From contig DLCH01000071.1 in NCBI GenBank assembly GCA_002480525.1, forward strand, positions 1-64,000: a stretch of 64,000 nt of DNA, given 5' to 3'. The position numbers were made by a program, and so were the translations under genes. Below, in pieces: positions 9,726 to 18,532 of the stretch. The stretch is from Gammaproteobacteria bacterium UBA7803 (GTDB lineage: Bacteria; Pseudomonadota; Gammaproteobacteria; Pseudomonadales; Azotimanducaceae). Each line of letters begins with the position of its first letter. Position 1 is the stretch's first letter. A model generated the notes under the pieces. The model was not told the origin of the DNA. It saw only the letters and a list, made by a program, of their open reading frames with translations, and did not search any database.

Positions 9726-11711
9726 ATGTCATTCAACACCTTCCGCCCCGCCGCCGTCCTGACCGTACTGGCCCTCGTCATGCCGGCGCCGGCGCTGGCG
9801 GAGCGGGTCGGCAACTTCATGCTGCTGGACCACCGCGGCAAGGCCCACGAGCTGTACTACCACACCGACGCCTCGGCCGTGGTGGTGATGATCCAGGGCA
9901 ACGGCTGCCCGATCGTGCGCAACGCCATCGGCGACTACCAGGCGCTGGCCGCCGAGTATGCGGACCGGGGCGTAGAGTTCCTGATGCTCAACGCCAACAT
10001 CCAGGACGACCGCGCCAGCATCGCCGCCGAGGCCGAGGAGTTCGGCATCGAGCTGCCGGTGCTGGTGGACGACACCCAGCTCGTCGCCGAGTCGCTCGAC
10101 GTGGTGCGGACCGCCGAGGTGTTCGTCATCGACCCGGACGGCTGGGAGCTGGTGTACCGCGGCCCCATGCACGACCGCATCACCTACGAGCACCAGAAGC
10201 CCGCAGCCGACAACACCTACCTCGCGGACACCCTGGACGCCATGCTCGCCGGGGACGCCGTCGAGGTGGCCAGCCGGGACGCCGTGGGCTGCCTGATCAA
10301 CTTCCCGGCGCGCAACGAGGACCACGCCTCGATCAGCTACAGCGACACCATCGCGCCGATGCTGAAAGACAACTGCACCGTGTGCCACAGCCCCGGCGGC
10401 ATCGGCCCCTGGGCGATGACCGGCTACGACATGGTGCGCGGCTTCGCGCCGATGATCCGCGAGGTGGTCATGACCCAGCGCATGCCCCCCTGGCACGCCG
10501 ACCCGCACATCGGCCAGTGGCAGGGCGACCGCAGCCTGAGCGAGGCCGACAAGCGCACCCTGGTGCACTGGATCGAGGCGGGTGCCCCGCGCGGCGAAGG
10601 CCCCGACCCGCTGGCGGACGTGCAGCCCATCTCCAGCGACTGGCCCCTCGGCGAGCCGGATCTGGTGATCGAGCTGCCCGCCTTCGACGTGCCGGCCAGC
10701 GGCGTCGTCGACTACCAGTTCCCCGCGGTGCCCAACCCCCTCGACCACGGCGTCTGGGTCGAGGCCGCCACGGTGATTCCCGGTGACCGGTCCGTGGTGC
10801 ACCACGTGCTGGTGGGATCGTCCGAGGACTACGATCCGAACGCCCAGGAAGAGGAGAGCGTGTTCGAGAACTACATCATCGGCTACGCCCCGGGCGCCGA
10901 GTCCTACCGGATGCCCGAAGGCACCGGCGTGTACGTCGCGCCCGGCGGCGCCTATCAGTTCCAGATGCACTACACGCCCTACGGCAAGGCCACCACGGAC
11001 CGGACCCGGCTGGGCCTGTACTTCGCCGAGGAAACGCCCGACAACTTCCTGCGCCACCAGGTCGTGCTCGATCCCACCATCCAGATCGATCCGAACGACG
11101 GCGAGCACGAGGAGGCGGCCTACCACGCCTTCCCGCGGGACGCGGTGCTCTACACCCTGTTCCCCCACTCCCACTACCGCGGCAAGGCGTCCACCTTCGA
11201 GCTGCAGTACCCGGACGGACGCATCGAGACCCTGCTGTCCGTGCCGGCCTACGACTTCAACTGGCAGCGCGGCTACGACTTCGTCGAGCCGAAGAAGGCG
11301 CCGGCGGGCTCCCGGCTGATCCACCGCACGGTGTACGACAACTCGGCGCTCAATCCCGCCAACCCGGACCCGAGCCGCACCGTGCCGTGGGGGCTCCAGT
11401 CCTGGGACGAGATGCTCTACGGCGCCTTCTCCTATGCCTGGGCCGAGGAATCCTCGGACCACCCCATCCACAACCAGCAGCTCTCGGAGCTGGCCCAGTG
11501 GTTCGGCTTCGTCGACGACGACATGGACGGCCGGCTGGTGTGGAGCGAGCTGCCGGACTTCATGAAGAAGCGGCTGGTGCAGGGTTTCAAGATGGCCGAC
11601 GCCAACGGCGACGGCGGCCTCGACATGCAGGAGTTCGTCGCGCTGCAGCAGCGCCGGGCTCAGGCCCGGGCCGAGCAGCCCGGCGACGGCGAGCAGTCGA
11701 GCGGCCGCTGA
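9726..11711 (+). CDS. Secreted redoxin / haem c-like / copper monooxygenase-like / EF-hand fusion protein
   Basis: 661 aa with a Sec signal peptide (cleavage near ALA-ER, residue 25). Domain 1 (about 27-190) is an AhpC/Redoxin fold with a single Cys61 (NGCPIVRN). Next is Cys217-T-V-Cys220-His221, a c-type haem-like motif, followed by RMPPWHADP with potential metal ligands. The middle region (about 300-590) resembles copper type II ascorbate-dependent monooxygenases (PHM-like), with HHVLVG, HSHYRG and similar His motifs. The C-terminus has two canonical EF-hand loops (597-608 and 625-636). A periplasmic or secreted metal-dependent oxidoreductase is likely; its substrate is unknown. It is monocistronic and converges on a Nudix gene. 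Confidence 0.87.
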   Translation: MSFNTFRPAAVLTVLALVMPAPALAERVGNFMLLDHRGKAHELYYHTDASAVVVMIQGNGCPIVRNAIGDYQALAAEYADRGVEFLMLNANIQDDRASIAAEAEEFGIELPVLVDDTQLVAESLDVVRTAEVFVIDPDGWELVYRGPMHDRITYEHQKPAADNTYLADTLDAMLAGDAVEVASRDAVGCLINFPARNEDHASISYSDTIAPMLKDNCTVCHSPGGIGPWAMTGYDMVRGFAPMIREVVMTQRMPPWHADPHIGQWQGDRSLSEADKRTLVHWIEAGAPRGEGPDPLADVQPISSDWPLGEPDLVIELPAFDVPASGVVDYQFPAVPNPLDHGVWVEAATVIPGDRSVVHHVLVGSSEDYDPNAQEEESVFENYIIGYAPGAESYRMPEGTGVYVAPGGAYQFQMHYTPYGKATTDRTRLGLYFAEETPDNFLRHQVVLDPTIQIDPNDGEHEEAAYHAFPRDAVLYTLFPHSHYRGKASTFELQYPDGRIETLLSVPAYDFNWQRGYDFVEPKKAPAGSRLIHRTVYDNSALNPANPDPSRTVPWGLQSWDEMLYGAFSYAWAEESSDHPIHNQQLSELAQWFGFVDDDMDGRLVWSELPDFMKKRLVQGFKMADANGDGGLDMQEFVALQQRRAQARAEQPGDGEQSSGR

Positions 11712-11717
11712 CGCGCC

Positions 11718-11751
11718 CGCCCCGTTTGCCTCAATCGAGGTAGACGGGGCG
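11718..11751. terminator. Possible bidirectional terminator hairpin
   Basis: Between convergent genes the arms 11718-11725 and 11744-11751 are perfect 8-bp inverted repeats (CGCCCCGT / ACGGGGCG), with a second short stem (CCTC/GAGG) inside. The right part overlaps the last codons of the minus-strand Nudix gene. There is no clear U-tract, so intrinsic termination is uncertain. Confidence 0.35.
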
Positions 11752-12378
11752 TCCGGGATCGGCGCGATGGCCGGCGAGCAGCCTCACGTCGTCCGCCAGC
11801 GTCCGCCCGAGCGACAGCGGCGGCAGGTCGTCGAGCGGGAAGAATCCCGCGTCGGTGGTCTCCAGGCTCGGCGCCGCCGCGCCGCCCACCAGGTCGCACA
11901 AGAAGAACAGCTTGTAGATCCGCTCCAGCCGCCCCGGCTCGTAGGGATGCAGGCTGCGGTCCTTGATCGCCACCAGCCGGTTCACCCGCACCTCGAACCC
12001 CGACTCCTCCGCCACCTCGCGCTCGATGCTGCGGCGCGGCGAGTCGTGCTCGTCCGCCCACCCGCCGGGCAGCGACCAGCGGCCGTCCGCCGCCTCCCGC
12101 ACCAGCAGCACTTCGAGGCCGCCGCCGGCCCCGGCGGTGAACACGCCGGCCCGCACGTCGACCTTCGGCGTCGGGTAGCCCTGCTCCGGCAGGTACAGGC
12201 CCCGCACCCGCGGCAGCGCCTCGCCCGTGACACTGGCCAGCATCCGCTCGGCGAGGTCGCGAACTTCACGGAACCGGTCGAGGTCGTAGTCGTCCCGGCT
12301 GTAGGCCAGGCCGGTCTGGGCGATGGCGCGCAGGCGCTGCGCCCAGCCGAGCCAGTCCTCGTCGCGCGGCCCGGCCAT
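11731..12378 (-). CDS. Nudix hydrolase with N-terminal Nudix_N_2-type domain (ADP-ribose/NDP-sugar type)
   Basis: 215 aa from the ATG at 12378. The first 60 residues form a small helical domain (WAQRLRAIAQTGLAYS) typical of a Nudix subfamily annotated as ADP-ribose or nucleoside-diphosphate-sugar hydrolases. Its Nudix box reads GGWADEHD..REVAEESGF, with Asp in place of the first Glu. It probably cleaves a nucleoside diphosphate-X substrate. Translation is coupled to the second Nudix gene upstream (ATGA overlap). Confidence 0.85.
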   Translation of the reverse strand: MAGPRDEDWLGWAQRLRAIAQTGLAYSRDDYDLDRFREVRDLAERMLASVTGEALPRVRGLYLPEQGYPTPKVDVRAGVFTAGAGGGLEVLLVREAADGRWSLPGGWADEHDSPRRSIEREVAEESGFEVRVNRLVAIKDRSLHPYEPGRLERIYKLFFLCDLVGGAAAPSLETTDAGFFPLDDLPPLSLGRTLADDVRLLAGHRADPGRPVYLD

Positions 12379-12926
12379 CAGGGGCGCAGCGCCGGCGGCT
12401 CGGCCCGCAGCACGTCGCCTTCCGGCACGGACTCGAGCCGGTGCGCGCGCAGGCGCCCGTCGCTGAACAGGAAATCGCCGCGCAGGCGTTCGCCGGCCAG
12501 CACCCTGGGCAGCCAGTAGCGGTCGTCGTCCCACATCTCGTCCAGCGGCAGCGCCGCGGTGTCGTACCAGCGGGGAATGCCCTCCGGCGTGGTGCACGGC
12601 GCGCCGCTGAACGACCCGGCGGTGTAGATGTAGCCGAGCCAGTCCGGCTGGCGGGTGTCGACGAAGCGGAACACGCCGGCCAGGCGCGGCGCCGCGGGCC
12701 GCACGCCGGTTTCCTCGACCGTCTCCCGCACGGCGCAGTCCGCCGGCGTCTCGCCGGGTTCCAGCTTGCCGCCCGGACCGTTGATCTTGCCGGCGCCGTG
12801 GCCGCGCCGCTTGCGGATCAGCAGCACGCGGCCGTCGACGGCGAGAAACAGCAGCGTTCCGACCAGGTCCGGGGTCCAGCCGACGAGACGGCGGTCGAGT
12901 TCACTGGCGGCGAGTGCGTCGTTCAT
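12378..12926 (-). CDS. MutT/MTH1-like Nudix hydrolase
   Basis: 182 aa. A complete Nudix box is present (GKLEPGE, seven residues, then RETVEETGV). The preceding KINGPGGKLEPGET resembles MTH1-type 8-oxo-dGTPases, so nucleotide-pool sanitation is likely; this is inference from subfamily resemblance. It is the first gene of a two-gene Nudix operon. Confidence 0.85.
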   Translation of the reverse strand: MNDALAASELDRRLVGWTPDLVGTLLFLAVDGRVLLIRKRRGHGAGKINGPGGKLEPGETPADCAVRETVEETGVRPAAPRLAGVFRFVDTRQPDWLGYIYTAGSFSGAPCTTPEGIPRWYDTAALPLDEMWDDDRYWLPRVLAGERLRGDFLFSDGRLRAHRLESVPEGDVLRAEPPALRP

Positions 12927-12968
12927 CGGCCGAGTGTAACCGGCCGGCGGCGGAAGCGCCGGAACGGA

Positions 12969-13997
12969 TCAGGCAGCGAGGCTCGACGGGTCCGTCGCGG
13001 CGGCGGGGGCCAGCGGATGCAGCGCCGCCACCAGCCGCTCGGCGACCTGCGGCCAGCCGAGGGTCAGCGCGTGGGCCCGGCAGCGGCGGCGGTCCAGCAC
13101 CAGGGCGCGGCGCACCGCCGCTTCGAGATCGTCGTCGAGACAGCCGTTGACGCCTTCCGTGACCACGTCCCGCGGGCCCGTCACCGGGTAGCCCGCCACC
13201 GGCGTGCCGCAGGCCATGGCCTCGAGCATCACCAGCCCGAACGTGTCCGTCCTCGACGGAAACACGAAGGCGTCGGCCTGGGCGTATTCCGCCACCAGCG
13301 CGTCGCCGTGGCGGTATCCCAGCCAGCGCACGTCGGAATGGCGCCGCGCCAGCTCGGTCCGCGCCGGCCCGTCCCCCACCACGCGTTTCTCGGCGTCGAT
13401 GTCGAGATCGAGGAACGCTTCGATGTTCTTCTCCACCGCGACCCGGCCCACGTACAGCAGGCGCGGCCGCGCGCGGGCCTCCCGGGGCGCCGGCCGGAAC
13501 CGGTCCGTGTCGACCCCGCGGCCCCACACCACCAGATTGCGCATGCCCCACCGGGCCAGCTCCTGACGATGGGATTCGGTGGTGCAGAGCACCCGTTCCG
13601 CGGGACGGTGGAACCAGCGCAGAAACCGGTAGCCCACCGCCAGCGGCAGCGCCACGCGCTCGTTCACGTACTCCGGAAACTTGGTGTGCAGGGAAGTGGT
13701 GAACGGAATGCCGCGCCGCAGCAGGTAGCGGCGCGCCGCCAGCCCCAGGGGACCCTCGGTGGCCAGGTGCACGGTGTCCGGCGCCGCGGCGTCGAGCAGG
13801 CGCACCAGCTTCCAGGGTTCCCTGGCGACCCGGATCTCCGGATAGCTCGGCAGGGGCACCGTGGCGAACAGCCCCGGATGGATCACCCGGGTCTCGTAAC
13901 CCAGCGCCGGCAGATGCTCGATCACCGACGTCAGCGTGGTGACCACCCCGTTGGTCTGCGGGTGCCAGGCATCGGTGACGATCAGCAGGCGCTTCAC
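12969..13997 (-). CDS. Family 4-type glycosyltransferase
   Basis: 342 aa from a GTG at 13997 that overlaps the stop of the upstream gene (GTGA). GT-B fold: N-terminal LLIVTDAWHPQTNGVV glycine-rich start, and C-terminal nucleotide-sugar site VMLEAMACGTPVAGYPV with the family E-x7-E pattern. Similar to GDP-mannose-dependent alpha-mannosyltransferases (MgtA/PimB-like). It probably adds a sugar to a lipid acceptor. Pairing with an LpxH-like phosphoesterase suggests glycolipid synthesis. Confidence 0.87.
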   Translation of the reverse strand: MKRLLIVTDAWHPQTNGVVTTLTSVIEHLPALGYETRVIHPGLFATVPLPSYPEIRVAREPWKLVRLLDAAAPDTVHLATEGPLGLAARRYLLRRGIPFTTSLHTKFPEYVNERVALPLAVGYRFLRWFHRPAERVLCTTESHRQELARWGMRNLVVWGRGVDTDRFRPAPREARARPRLLYVGRVAVEKNIEAFLDLDIDAEKRVVGDGPARTELARRHSDVRWLGYRHGDALVAEYAQADAFVFPSRTDTFGLVMLEAMACGTPVAGYPVTGPRDVVTEGVNGCLDDDLEAAVRRALVLDRRRCRAHALTLGWPQVAERLVAALHPLAPAAATDPSSLAA

Positions 13998-14827
13998 GCC
14001 GCCCCCCGCTCGGGTTCGACGCCGGCCGCGGCGGCGGGCAGCGGCACCACCGTCGCCGCCGGCGCCCGGCGGCTCCAGTCGAGAATCTCGAAGCGGCCGT
14101 GCTCGTCCTCCACCAGCGCGGTGCAGCTCTCCACCCAGTCGCCGCAGTTCAGGTAGCGCAGCCCCTGGATCTCCCGGATCTCGGCATGGTGGATGTGGCC
14201 GCACACCACGCCGTCGAAACCGCGCTTGTGGCACTGGTGCACCACCGCCTCCTCGAACTCGCTGATGAAGTTCACCGCCCGCTTCACCCGGTGCTTGAGC
14301 CACGCCGACAGCGACCAGTAACCGTAGCCCAGCCGGCTGCGCAGGGCGTTGAAGTGCCGGTTCAGCGCCAGCAGCAGCGTGTAGCCGAGGTCGCCGAGGA
14401 AAGCGACCCAGCGGTGGTAGCGGGTGATGACGTCGTACTCGTCGCCGTGCACGACCAGTAGCCGGCGGCCGTCCGCGGTGTCGTGCACGGCCTCGTCCAC
14501 CAGCTCGAGATGGCCGATGGCCAGATCCGAGTAGCGGCGCAGGAACTCGTCGTGATTGCCGGTGACATAGACCACCTGCGTGCCGCGTTTGGTCAGCGTG
14601 AGAAAACGCCGCAGCACGTTGCTGTGGGACTGGGACCAGTAGATGGAGGACTTCATGCGCCAGCCGTCGACGATGTCGCCCACCAGGTAGAGACGGTCGC
14701 AGGTGTGCTGCTTGAGAAACTCCAGCAGGCGCTCGGCCTGGCAGCCCTTGGTGCCGAGATGGATGTCCGACAGAAAGATGGTACGGTAATGCGTCTTGCC
14801 GGGCTCTCGCAGGTTCTGCTGGCGCAT
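13994..14827 (-). CDS. LpxH-like UDP-2,3-diacylglucosamine diphosphatase family metallophosphoesterase
   Basis: 277 aa. All metallophosphoesterase motifs are visible: SDIHLGTKG (20-28), GDIVDGW, TGNHDE, and GHIHHAE near residue 220. The family includes LpxH, the lipid A pathway enzyme, but this longer form belongs to a subfamily often found beside GT4 glycosyltransferases, as here, so it may act on a different glycolipid or nucleotide-linked lipid. The ATG at 14827 is the first gene of the two-gene operon. Confidence 0.85.
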   Translation of the reverse strand: MRQQNLREPGKTHYRTIFLSDIHLGTKGCQAERLLEFLKQHTCDRLYLVGDIVDGWRMKSSIYWSQSHSNVLRRFLTLTKRGTQVVYVTGNHDEFLRRYSDLAIGHLELVDEAVHDTADGRRLLVVHGDEYDVITRYHRWVAFLGDLGYTLLLALNRHFNALRSRLGYGYWSLSAWLKHRVKRAVNFISEFEEAVVHQCHKRGFDGVVCGHIHHAEIREIQGLRYLNCGDWVESCTALVEDEHGRFEILDWSRRAPAATVVPLPAAAAGVEPERGAA

Positions 14828-14953
14828 CGGGCGCTCCGCTCGAGTTTTTCGAAGGTTAGCCGGCGCCGATGATCGATTCGTGACAAAGCGATGAACGTTT
14901 CATGACGCAGCCCGGGCAACGTGTGACGGCGCGGCCGCCGCGAGGAGCGACGC

Positions 14954-15448
14954 ATGAAGATCGAAGCCATTCAGGGTGACATCACCCGCCAGCAGCTCGA
15001 CGCCATCGTCAATGCGGCCAACGAGTCTCTACTGGGCGGCGGCGGCGTCGACGGCGCCATTCACCGCGCGGCCGGCCCGGGCCTGCTCGACGAGTGCCGG
15101 GGCCTGAACGGCTGCCCCACCGGCGAGGCCAGAATCACCGACGGCTACCGGCTGCCGGCGCGAAACGTCATTCACACGGTCGGCCCGGTGTGGCGGGGCG
15201 GCGACGACGGCGAGCCGGAGCTGCTGGCCGCCTGCTACCGCAACGCGCTGGCGCTGGCGGAAGACCACGAAATCTCCAGCATCGCCTTTCCGGCCATCAG
15301 CACCGGCGCGTACGGCTATCCGGCGGAGGACGCGGCGCGGATCGCGGTCGAGACGGTGCGCGCCCACCAGGGGCCGCACGTGGCGCTGGTGCGGTTCGTC
15401 TGCTTCGATCGGCAGACCAGGGATCTGTACCACCGGCTGCTCGGCTGA
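14954..15448 (+). CDS. Macrodomain ADP-ribose hydrolase (YmdB/O-acetyl-ADP-ribose deacetylase type)
   Basis: 164 aa, a stand-alone macrodomain. Seen: IVNAANESLLGGGGVDGAIH (ADP-ribose and catalytic loop, around residues 19-38) and AFPAISTGAYGYP (second loop). MacroD-type enzymes remove ADP-ribose from acidic residues and deacetylate O-acetyl-ADP-ribose. A sirtuin, which makes O-acetyl-ADP-ribose, is also encoded in this window at 62947, but far away. A good ribosome site (GAGGAGCGACGC) precedes the ATG. Confidence 0.92.
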   Translation: MKIEAIQGDITRQQLDAIVNAANESLLGGGGVDGAIHRAAGPGLLDECRGLNGCPTGEARITDGYRLPARNVIHTVGPVWRGGDDGEPELLAACYRNALALAEDHEISSIAFPAISTGAYGYPAEDAARIAVETVRAHQGPHVALVRFVCFDRQTRDLYHRLLG

Positions 15449-15478
15449 ACCGGACGCCGGACCCGGCCGGCAAGGCCG

Positions 15479-16114
15479 TCAATCGGCGGCGTAGCGGTCG
15501 GCCAGCGCCTGGTAGAGCCGTTCCGGAACGGCGTCGGCGGGCACGCCGTCGAGGCCGGCGAGCAGCTCGACGAGATGTTCGTTGTCCTCGCGGCCCTGCC
15601 AGGTCTTGCGGTAGGTGCCGGCCTTGTAGCCATGATCCTGGCGGAAGTGATTGAGCACGTTCTTGCCCACGTAGAGCCGGAACAGCTCCGTCAGCGGCAG
15701 CGGCAGCGCGTCGAGCACGGCGACGAACGGCTCCATGGCGAACAGCCGGTCGGACAGGGTCTGCCCCGCCAGGTTCTCCACCGCCTCGCGGAACCGCTCG
15801 CCGTCCCCCGCCGGCTGATCGGTGACCGCCATCAGCCGATCCGCGACGGCTTCGTCCAGCGCGCCGGCGCGCATCAGGTCGCTCAGCCCGAAGTGCCAGA
15901 TGTCGACCACCTCGAGGCGCACCTGATCGAGGTCGGGATGCTGGCGCTTCCACCACTTCCAGCCGAAATGGTCGAGCAGCTCGGCGCACTCCACCCACAC
16001 GGCCCGGTAATAGCGGTAACCCTGGGTCCGCCACTCGGGGTGCACCTGCACGTTGTGGGCATCCTGCATGCGCGCCATGGTGTCCACCATGGCCCATGCG
16101 TCCGCTCGATCCAT
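15479..16114 (-). CDS. Dimeric all-alpha dUTP diphosphatase (dUTPase_2)
   Basis: 211 aa. All-alpha NTP pyrophosphohydrolase of the MazG/dUTPase_2 group: metal-binding acidic pairs in VECAELLDHFGWKWWK and LEVVDIWHFG. It hydrolyses dUTP to dUMP and diphosphate, limiting uracil in DNA. Several species carry this dimeric form instead of trimeric Dut. The gene converges with the macrodomain gene and is divergent from the 2-hydroxyacid dehydrogenase (55 bp apart). Confidence 0.85.
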   Translation of the reverse strand: MDRADAWAMVDTMARMQDAHNVQVHPEWRTQGYRYYRAVWVECAELLDHFGWKWWKRQHPDLDQVRLEVVDIWHFGLSDLMRAGALDEAVADRLMAVTDQPAGDGERFREAVENLAGQTLSDRLFAMEPFVAVLDALPLPLTELFRLYVGKNVLNHFRQDHGYKAGTYRKTWQGREDNEHLVELLAGLDGVPADAVPERLYQALADRYAAD

Positions 16115-16168
16115 CGCCTTCCCGCCGTCGGCACAAGAGGCCGGGGATTATGGGGTATTCTGTGAACC

Positions 16169-17176
16169 ATGGCCAAAATGCTCCGCACCGCGCTCGTGAT
16201 GCACCCCGTGGTCCGGGACGAGCTGATTCGCGACGACCACATGGAGCGGCTGGCCCGCGCGGTCGATCTGGTGAGTCCGGAACCGGTGCGCAGCTTCGAC
16301 GTGCTCGGAGTGGAGCTCGGCCGCATCGAGGTGCTGATCACGAGCTGGGGCGCGCCGCCGGTCGGCCCGGAGGTGATCGAGCGCATGCCCAAGCTGAAGC
16401 TCATCGCCCACCTGGCGGGCAGCGTCAAAGGGTTTCTCGACGACATCGTGTGGCGCCGCGGCATCCTGGTGACCAACGCCGTGGCGGCCAATGCCGTGCC
16501 CGTGGCCGAGTACACCCTCGCGGCCATCCTGTTCGCCAACAAGAAGGTGCTGCAGCTCAACCGGGCCTACCTGGCCGCCCGTGAGAACCGCGCGCCCTGG
16601 GCCCGGGAGGCGCCCGACGTCGGCAACTACCGCAAGACCGTGGGGATCGTCGGCGCCTCCCAGGTCGGCCGCCTGGTGATCCGCCACCTTCGGGCCTTCG
16701 ACCTGGACGTGCTGCTCTACGACCCCTACGTGCCGCCGCTGGCGGCGCGGGACATGCGGGTGTCCAAGGTCACCCTGTCGGAGCTGCTGGCGCGCTCGGA
16801 CGTGGTGTCGCTGCACGCGCCGCTGCTGCCGGAGACCCGGCACATGCTGGGCAGCCGCGAGCTCGCGCTGATGCCCGACGGCGCCACGCTGATCAACACC
16901 GCCCGCGGCGCGCTGGTGGACCCGGCGGCGCTGGAAGCCGAGCTCGCCCGGGGCCGGCTGTTCGCGGTGCTCGACACCACCGAGCCCGAGGTGCTGCCGC
17001 CGGACTCCCCGCTCTACGGCCTGCCCAACGTGTTCCTCACCCCGCACATCGCCGGCTCGCTGGGACGCGAAACCCAGCGCCTGGCGGACTACATCGTCGC
17101 CGAGGTGGAACGCTTCGCCCGGGGCGTCAGCCTGAAGCACCTGGTGCGCCGCGAACTGCTGCCGCGGCTGGCGTGA
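16169..17176 (+). CDS. D-isomer-specific 2-hydroxyacid dehydrogenase
   Basis: 335 aa. NAD-binding domain with VGIVGASQVGRLVIRHL, the INTARGALVD signature and the catalytic His in LTPHIAGS. It resembles phosphoglycerate/hydroxypyruvate reductase-like enzymes but lacks an ACT domain, so serine biosynthesis is not implied. Substrate unknown. It lies directly before an inverted REP pair and then the acyl-CoA dehydrogenases. Confidence 0.87.
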   Translation: MAKMLRTALVMHPVVRDELIRDDHMERLARAVDLVSPEPVRSFDVLGVELGRIEVLITSWGAPPVGPEVIERMPKLKLIAHLAGSVKGFLDDIVWRRGILVTNAVAANAVPVAEYTLAAILFANKKVLQLNRAYLAARENRAPWAREAPDVGNYRKTVGIVGASQVGRLVIRHLRAFDLDVLLYDPYVPPLAARDMRVSKVTLSELLARSDVVSLHAPLLPETRHMLGSRELALMPDGATLINTARGALVDPAALEAELARGRLFAVLDTTEPEVLPPDSPLYGLPNVFLTPHIAGSLGRETQRLADYIVAEVERFARGVSLKHLVRRELLPRLA

Positions 17177-17195
17177 GCGCGACCCGCCCACCCCT

Positions 17196-17273
17196 GTGGG
17201 AGCGCTCTCCAGAGCGCGATTGCGCCTCCCATTGCCACCGCCGACGGAATCGCGCTCTGGAGAGCGCTCCCAC
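17196..17273. repeat. Inverted pair of REP-like elements (BIME-like)
   Basis: Two perfectly inverted 26-bp arms, 17196-17221 and 17248-17273, separated by 26 nt. Each arm is itself a hairpin (AGCGCTCT / AGAGCGC) with a GTGGG head. Similar palindromes occur at 32708-32777, 34348-34373 and 44816-44937. REP elements of this kind (GTRGGAGCG head, hairpin body, GCGAT tail) are common in Pseudomonas and Xanthomonadales and are mobilised by RAYT transposases; none is encoded here. Located between genes in the same direction, so it may affect mRNA stability. Confidence 0.85.
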
Positions 17274-17337
17274 GGAGCCGCGCCGTCGGGGCGCGAAAAC
17301 TGGTAGTCTCCGTCGGCTGAAAAATGGGGGACACCGC

Positions 17338-18528
17338 ATGGATCTTTCCTACGGCCCGGAGTACGAGGCGTTCCGCCAGGAGGTCCGGGATTTCATCGAG
17401 GCGAACCGCGACCGCGCGCCGAAAGGCGCGGGCCTGCGCGATCCCGCTACGCTGGAATGGCAGAAGCTGCTGATCGAGAACGGCTACGCCGCCCGCACCA
17501 TTCCCCGGGAGTACGGCGGCTACGGCGCCGAGCCCGACATCCTGAAGTCGCGCATCATCGCCGAGGAGTTCGCCCGGGGTCAGCTCAGCCAGGGGCTCGG
17601 CGGCCAGGGCATCTCCATGCTGGTGCCGACCCTGCTGGAAATGGGCACCGAGGAACAGAAGCGTCAGTTCATCGCGCCGACCCTGCGCGGCGAGATGGTG
17701 TGGTGTCAGGGCTACTCCGAGCCCGGCGCGGGCAGCGACCTGGCGAGCCTGTCCACCAGCGCGAAACTCGACGGTGACGAATGGGTGGTGAACGGCCAGA
17801 AGATCTGGACCAGCACCGCCCACCTGGCGGACTGGATCTTCTGCCTGGTGCGCACCGAGCCCGACGCGCCGAAGCATCAGGGCATCTCGTTCCTGCTGTT
17901 CCGCATGGACACGCCGGGCATCGAGATCCGCCCGCTGGTGGACATGACCGGCGCCGCCAACTTCAACGAGGTGTTCTTCACCGACGTGCGGGTGCCCAAG
18001 GACCAGATCGTCGGCGCGCGCGGCCAGGGCTGGGCGGTCGCCAACGCCATTCTCGGCCACGAGCGCGATTCCCTCGGCAACCCCGACGCCACCCTGTCGC
18101 GGCTGAACGCGCTGATCGAGCTGATGCGCCACGAGACCATCGACGGCGTGCCGGTGATCGAGCATCCCGTCTACCGGGACCGGCTGATGAAGCTCCAGGG
18201 CCGGGTGCTGGCCATGCGCTGCAACGACCTGCGGGTGCTGTCGTCCCGGGTCAACGGCACCGGCGGCACCGGCCTCGCCAGGCTCATCAACAAGCTCCAG
18301 GGCACCGAACTGCGCCACGAGCTCGAAGGGTTCGCGGTCGACGTCATGGGCGAGATCGGCCTCGCCTACGGCGACAACCCGTACCTGCGCGGCCACGGCA
18401 GCTGGCAGAACCAGTACATGTACTTCCTGGGGCTGATCATCGGCGGCGGCACGTCGCAGATTCAGAAGAACATCATCAGCGAGCGGGGCCTCGGCATGCC
18501 CCGCGAGCCCAAGATTCAGAAGGGGTGA
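17338..18528 (+). CDS. Acyl-CoA dehydrogenase, large subunit-like
   Basis: 396 aa from the ATG at 17338. Typical ACAD domains: WCQGYSEPGAGSDLASLST FAD/substrate loop, NGQKIWTS and IGGGTSQIQKNI. At the position where MCAD has the catalytic Glu (YEGT), this protein has Gly (GGGT); the base may lie elsewhere, as in isovaleryl-CoA dehydrogenase, or be absent. Four bases separate it from a second, shorter ACAD gene. Adjacent unequal ACAD pairs are known to form alpha2-beta2 enzymes (mycobacterial FadE26/27 type), which I infer here. Confidence 0.9.
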   Translation: MDLSYGPEYEAFRQEVRDFIEANRDRAPKGAGLRDPATLEWQKLLIENGYAARTIPREYGGYGAEPDILKSRIIAEEFARGQLSQGLGGQGISMLVPTLLEMGTEEQKRQFIAPTLRGEMVWCQGYSEPGAGSDLASLSTSAKLDGDEWVVNGQKIWTSTAHLADWIFCLVRTEPDAPKHQGISFLLFRMDTPGIEIRPLVDMTGAANFNEVFFTDVRVPKDQIVGARGQGWAVANAILGHERDSLGNPDATLSRLNALIELMRHETIDGVPVIEHPVYRDRLMKLQGRVLAMRCNDLRVLSSRVNGTGGTGLARLINKLQGTELRHELEGFAVDVMGEIGLAYGDNPYLRGHGSWQNQYMYFLGLIIGGGTSQIQKNIISERGLGMPREPKIQKG

Positions 18529-18532
18529 GGGC

